Source of the DNA: Typhlomys cinereus
Lineage: Eukaryota; Chordata; Mammalia; Rodentia; Platacanthomyidae
DNA length: 64,000 nt
Assembly (NCBI GenBank): GCA_023101885.1
Contig: JALPQD010000142.1
Location: forward strand, 3,556,121-3,620,120
Direction: 5' to 3'
The position numbers were made by a program, and so were the translations under genes. The number at the start of each line of letters is the position of its first letter. Within the stretch, counting starts at the first letter, position 1. The notes beneath the pieces are model-generated. The model saw only the letters and a program-made list of their open reading frames with translations. It was not told the origin of the DNA and ran no database searches. Below are positions 58,734 to 64,000 of this stretch, piece after piece.

Positions 58734-61700
58734 ATGTCTGGAATTAACAATAGTTTCTCCATTATAACACTAAATGTTAATGGAATTAATTCACCGATCA
58801 AGAGACACATATTACAAACTTGGATTAAAAATCACAATCCATCAATCTGCTGCCTGCAGGAAACCCATCTCATCACAAAAGATAGGCACGCTCTAAAAAT
58901 AAAAGGCTGGTCAACAATTATACAAGCAAATGGAAGCAGAAAACAGGCAGGGGTAGCCATTATGCTATTAGACAAAGTGGACTTCAAACCAAAGAAAATT
59001 ATAAGAGACACGGATGGATACTACATTTTAGTCACAGGTACAATTCACCAGGAAGACTTCACATTACTGAACATATATGCACCCAATACGGGCCCCTTCA
59101 CATTCATTAAGAAAACCCTACAGCGTCTAAAGCAAGAAATCAACCCCTAAACGATAATTCTTGGGGACTTCAACGCTTCCCTCTCAACAGGTCAACAGGT
59201 CAAAAGCTTAACAGAGACACTTTGGAACTTAAACCCTGAAAGAAATGGACCTTACAGATCTCTATCGAACTTTTCACCCACGTACCAAAGAACACACATT
59301 TTTCACAGCAGCACACGGAACTTTCTCCAAAATAGATCACATATTGGGCCACAAAACGAATCTACACATATACAAAAAAGTTGAAATTCTAACCTGTGCC
59401 CTATCAGACCACCACGGCCTAAAGCTGGATGTCCACAACACATCAAACAAGAGAAAATGTACTAACACCTGGAAACTTAACAATATGATGCTAAATAAGA
59501 ACTGGATTCAGGAAGAAATTAAAAAGGAAATTCAAGATTTCCTGAAAGTGAATGATAACGAAAATACAATGTACCAAAATCTCTGGGACACAATGAAAGC
59601 TGTTCTAAGAGGTAAGTTCATAGCTCTTAATGCCTACATCAAAAAAATGGACACATCAAAAATAAACAACTTAACAATGCAGCTTAAAGCTTTAGAGAAA
59701 CTAGAGCAATCTGATCCCAAAAGTAGTAGAAGAGAGGAGATTAGCAAAATAAGGGGAGAAATATCTGAAATCGAGATTAAGAGAACGATAGAAAAAAACC
59801 ACCAGTCAAAAAGCTGGTTCTTTGAAAAAATCAATAAGATTGATACACCCCTAGCTAAATTAACCAAAAGCAGGAGAGAGAAAACCCAAATTAACAAAAT
59901 CGGAAATGAACATGGAGTTATCACTACTGATACCCAAGAAATCCAGAGAATTATAACATTATATTTCAAAAACTTATACTCTGTGAAGTTTGACAACACA
60001 AAAGAGATGGATGAATTTCTAAGTAAACACAACTTACCTAAATTGAATCAGGAAGTTGTGAATTATTTAAATAGTCCTATAACATATAAGGAAATTGAGG
60101 AAGTAATCTTGAATCTTCCCATCAAAAAATGTCCTGGCCCAGATGGATTCAGCACAGAGTTCTACCAGACATTTAAGGAGTTAATAATACAAATACTCCT
60201 TAAACTGTTCCATCAAATAGCAAAGGAAGGAATACTACCAAATTCCTTCTGTGAAGCTAATATCAGTTTAATCCAAAAACCTAATAAAGACTCACTTAAA
60301 AAAGAAAACTATAGGCCGATCTCTCTGATGAACACAGACGCAAAGATTCTCAACAAAGTTTTAGCAAATCGGATTCAAAAACATATTAAAAAGATTATTC
60401 ATGGGGACCAAGTAGGCTTCATCCCCGGCACACAAGGCTGGTTCAACATACACAAATCAATAAATGTAATTCATCATGTAAACCAGTCCAAAATCCAAGA
60501 CCACATGATACTCTCGATAGATACAGAAAAAGCTTTTGAAGAGATCCAACAGCCTTTTATGATCAAAACGCTAGAGACAGTAGGAATGGAAGGAACCTTT
60601 ATCAATATAATAAAAGCTGTATACAACAAGCCCACAGAAAGGATTATGCTCAATGGGGAACGATTGGAAGCATTCCCACTTCAATCAGGAACTAGACAAG
60701 GCTGTCCACTCTCACCACTTCTATTCAATATTGTACTTGAAGTCTTAGCTGAAGCCATAAGACAAGAAAGGGACATAAGAGGGATTCAAATTGGCAAGGA
60801 AGAAGTCAAACTATCCCTATTTGCAGATGACATGATCTTATCTGAGTGATCCCAAAAACTCCACCAGGAAGCTCCTGGAACTAATTGAGAAGTTCAGCAG
60901 GGTGGCAGGATACAAAATAAATGTGCAAAAATCAGAGGCCTTCCTATATGCCCGGAATGAAAGAAGTGAAAAAGCCTTTTGAGAAACCATCCCATTCACT
61001 ATAGCCCCTAAAAAAATGAAATACCTTGGTATAATCCTAACCAAGGAGATAAAAGACCTTTACAATGAAAACTTTAAAACCCTAAAGAAAGAAATTGCAG
61101 AAGACACCAGAAGGTGGAAAGACCTCCTATGTTCCTGGATTGGCAGAATCAACATCGTAAAAATGAACATCCTACCAAAGGCAATATACAAATTCAATGC
61201 TATACCAATTAAAATCCCAAAGCAATTCTTTAAAGAAGTTGACCAAACAATCTCAAAATTCATATGGAGGCACAAAAGACCCAGGATAGCAGAGACAATC
61301 CTCAGTAACAAAAACACTGCTGGAGGTATTACCATACCGAACCTTAGTCTATATTACAAATCCATAGTTATAAAAACAGCCTGGTACTGGCTCCAAAATA
61401 GACACACAGATCAATGGATAAGGATTGAAGACACAGATATAATCCCAGAAAATTACAGCCATTTGGTCTTTGACAAAGGGGCCCAAAGAATGCAATGGAA
61501 AAAGAACAGCATCTTCAACAAATGGTGCTGGCAAAACTGGATCTCCACATGCAGAAGATTAAAGCTGGACCCGTACTTGTCACCTTGTACAAGACTTAAT
61601 TCCAAATGGATCAAGGACCTTGATATGAGGCCAGAGACTATAAAAACCATAGTTTAAAGGATAGGAAACTCCCTGGAGCTGATTGGGCTAGGCCAACATT

Positions 61701-62544
61701 TCCTAAACAGACATGCAATGGCACAGTCACTGCTACCAACTCTCAACAGCTGGGATCTTGTGAAATTAAAGAGCTTTTGTTCAGATAAGGAGATTGTAAT
61801 AGGAGCTCAAAGGCAACCCACAGAATGGGAGAAAATCTTCACTAACCACATATCTGATAGAGCTCTACTGTCCAGAGTGCACAAAGAACTTAGAAAACTA
61901 AACATCAAGGAAACTCATGGCCCAATTAAAAAATTGGCCCTGGAAGGTAAAAGAAATTTTACCAGTGGTGAAATTAAAATGTCTAACAAATGTCTTAAAA
62001 AAATGCTCCACTTCTTTAGCCATCAGGGAACTGCAAATCAAAACTTCCCTGAGATATCATCTCACCGATCAGGATGGCAAAAATCCACAACACAAGCAAC
62101 AACAAATGCTGGAGAGGATGTGGAGAAAGGGGGACTCTGCTACATTGCTGGTGGGAATGCAGGCTCATACAGCCACTCTGGCGAGCCGTCTGAAGATTCT
62201 TAAAGAAATTAAAGATTGAAATGCCATATGACCTTGCGATTCCATTTTTGGGTATAATCCCCCATAGAGCAGAGGTTCACCTCGATAGCACAAGCACGAC
62301 CATGTACATAGCAGCACTGTTTACAATAGCAAAGACATGGAATCAACCTAAATGTCCAACAGTTGATGAGTGGATAAGGAAAAGGTGGTACATCTATACA
62401 ATGGAGTACTATTCAGCCATCAAAAATGATGAATTATTGGAATTTGCCAGGAAATGGATGTCATTAGAAACAATTATATTAAGTGAAGTATCCCAGACCC
62501 AGAAAATTAAGTGCCGTATGTACTCCCTAATAGGTGGCTCCTAA
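58734..62544 (+). pseudogene. L1 ORF2 (endonuclease-reverse transcriptase), copy E, broken
   Basis: The first frame, 58734-59150, begins MSGINNSFSIITLNVNGINS. Asn14 and the LQETHL glutamate at 43 sit where catalytic endonuclease residues are expected. It stops at TAA (59148-59150) after QEINP, just before the GDFN region. A second frame, 59245-60849 (534 aa), holds [12 protein letters not shown], the RT fingers ([15 protein letters not shown]) and palm ([24 protein letters not shown]), and is ended by a four-base deletion after FADDMIL. A TGA near 60979 follows. Frame 61016-61657 and 61718-62544 finish the C-terminal part, whose cysteine motif is frameshifted. It cannot make complete ORF2p. 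Confidence 0.94.
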
Positions 62545-63639
62545 TACCAAACCCACCCAACCAATCTTGAGACACTCATAGGTAAATCTATGTATTACCT
62601 ACAGTAATTGCAAGGATTATGAACAGGAGGGATGGGGTTGGAGGGCCACACCAGAAACAAGGAGAGAAGTGACCATTTTACAGTAGAGAAAATAGGCCTC
62701 CATCAAGGACTGCAAGAAAGTAATGTGACACCTAGTCAAGTTCACAATTCCTTCCTGATCATTTACAACTAAGGGGGTATGAACTCACCAGAAGAGGAGG
62801 GCATATAGTCCGGCAGATTAGAAAGTAACCATTTTTCAAATGGGTGATTTACCTCTCCCATTGCCTAATGCCATATGACCCTGCGATTCCACTTTTGGGT
62901 ATAAGTATTACATCTACCCTTGAAGGTGCTCTTATAATAAGACTCCAGTTTAACAGCTTTCTGTCTCTGGCCAGGGGTTGTCATACAGTGCCCATCACGA
63001 TGGAGCGAAGGGCATTACAGTAGCAACAAAACTGCAAAAGAAAATCAATGAACCACTATCCAGAACTTCAGAGACTCTATATCAACCACCTAGAACTAGG
63101 CCAGACTAATCTCTCCCCATCCTGAAGCTCAGGGACATTTGCGGAAGAGGGGGCGGTAAGAGTGTAAGAGCAAAAGGATGGGAGGAGCAATGATTTGCAA
63201 GATACTCCACACAAGTTAGGGCCGAAGCAATCATAATTGGACATTGTATGCCTGGCGAAATGTCCAACACACTATTGACCTCACAAAGTCTAGCATCTGC
63301 TAAAGGCACCAAGATCCTTGGAGGCAAGGGATTGACAGCCACAGTAGTGTTCCTATGCTTCAGGGGAACACAGGAAGGGGTTCAGGGAAATGCCACTGGG
63401 TCCTTGTACGTCATCGAAGAGGGCCCAGAGGAGAGTCAGGCATGAACAAGAAAGGACTCTGGAAATCGGGGCGGGAGGCACGGGGGGATGGGGCAGCAGG
63501 GTGTTCGGGGGGGGAGGAGGAGGGAGAGAGGGAACTGGTGTACCTATTAAGTTTGTATGAGCTGAAATAATAATAAAAAATGTATTATATAAAAAATTTA
63601 AAAAAAGAAATACAATAAATTGCAAATAAAGTGACAAAA
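62545..63639 (+). other. L1 3'UTR, inserted ORF2 fragment and tail, copy E
   Basis: Normal 3'UTR landmarks are present to GTTTGTATGAGCTGAAATAA (about 63570), with a G-rich block at 63465-63535. An extra 38 bases (62867-62904) match ORF2 bases 62219-62256. After the usual end (AATAATAATAAAAAATGTA plus an A/T-rich run) there are about 28 non-L1 bases with AATAAA at 63614-63619, followed by the terminal A-tail at 63636-63645. The A-tail merges with the target duplication. Confidence 0.85.
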
Positions 63640-63654
63640 AAAAAATTTAACACT
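63640..63654 (+). repeat. Right target-site duplication of L1 copy E
   Basis: Exact repeat of 57184-57198. Confidence 0.95.
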
Positions 63655-63870
63655 AAGGAAGTAAGCCACCCAAATAAAAATGAGTCCCGAATCTAAAAGA
63701 AATTTTCACAGGCAAAATTCAAATGTCTAATAAGTATCTTTAAAAATGTTCCATTCCCATAGCCATTAAAGAAACAAAAATTAAAATCACACAGAGATCT
63801 CATCTCATCCCAGCCCGAATGGCAAAAATCCAAAGCAGAAACAAGAAAAGATGCTTGGGAAGAATTAGAC
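63655..63870 (+). mobile_element. Old L1, ORF2 C-terminal part, right of copy E
   Basis: Continuation of the host L1: AAGGAAGTAAGCCACCCAAA, AAATGTCTAATAAGTATCTT, ATAGCCATTAAAGAAACA and CATCTCATCCCAGCCCGAAT are diverged versions of the same ORF2 blocks seen in E at 61900-62080. It fades out near 63870. Sequence to 64000 was not identified. Confidence 0.75.
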
Positions 63871-64000
63871 CTTATATATGGCAAGATTTCTTAGTGTTAA
63901 CTATAAATACCTGAGAATAAACCACCATCTAAGCACCTCATCTCCTATTATATAAGAAATAATCTCAACACTCAACCAAGATGCAGCCTATTTTAAATGA

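Larger units (their letters stand above)
57199..63639 (+). mobile_element. L1 copy E, full-length, best-preserved
   Basis: Complete element with a 15-bp target duplication on both sides: 5'UTR 57199-57618, ORF1 57619-58683, ORF2 58734-62544, 3'UTR 62545-63590 and an A-rich end to 63639. ORF1 is fully open and ORF2 has several stops and shifts. It is inserted into an old twin-primed L1. The 3'UTR contains a stray copy of an ORF2 segment (62867-62904), and the tail has extra non-L1 bases before the final A-tail. Confidence 0.97.

Overview
This window is mammalian nuclear DNA, most likely from a rodent. It is an AT-rich, gene-poor, intergenic or intronic region dominated by LINE-1 (L1) retrotransposons. 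The rodent assignment rests on a young L1 family with GC-rich tandem 5'UTR monomers, a B1-like (7SL-derived) SINE, ID-like and B2-superfamily-like tRNA-derived SINEs, and purine-rich microsatellites. I see no host protein-coding gene, rRNA, tRNA gene, CRISPR array or bacterial feature. All convincing coding sequence belongs to L1 ORF1 or ORF2. Exact repeat subfamily names could not be checked here.

Layout. 1-4538: near full-length young L1 on the minus strand (copy A), running off the left edge, with open ORF1 and broken ORF2. 4539-12074: AT-rich sequence with old L1 scraps, a 121-bp tandem duplication and an LTR-like repeat. 12075-18525: full-length plus-strand L1 (copy B), degenerate, with a piece of ORF2 inside ORF1. 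18985-27760: an old plus-strand L1 filled with nested insertions. The main one is the twin-primed L1 copy F (19757-24487, 12-bp target duplication), which holds two 5'-truncated L1 3'UTR pieces (C' and D) at one target site and a SINE inside C'. 27761-46600: mostly single-copy AT-rich DNA with SINE and LTR remnants and simple repeats. 46610-48924: copy H, an L1 whose 5'UTR and first half of ORF1 are joined directly to the 3'UTR. 49071-51319: copy G, a minus-strand 5'-truncated L1 flanked by an exceptionally long target duplication of about 150 bp. 51320-55887: single-copy DNA with a SINE and a GATA repeat. 55888 to about 63870: an old 5'-inverted L1 into which full-length copy E (57199-63639, 15-bp target duplication) has inserted.

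How the parts relate. ORF1 (RNA-binding coiled-coil protein) and ORF2 (endonuclease plus reverse transcriptase) are the machinery that made almost everything here, including the SINEs. Target duplications and A-tails show target-primed reverse transcription. The most interesting signals are departures from the simple model: a nonsense codon in ORF2 shared by copies A and E; ORF2 fragments copied into other parts of B and E; the internally deleted, ORF1-only copy H with a different promoter; the very long target duplication of G; two insertions at one site (C'/D); and 5'UTR monomers that each carry a consensus splice donor.
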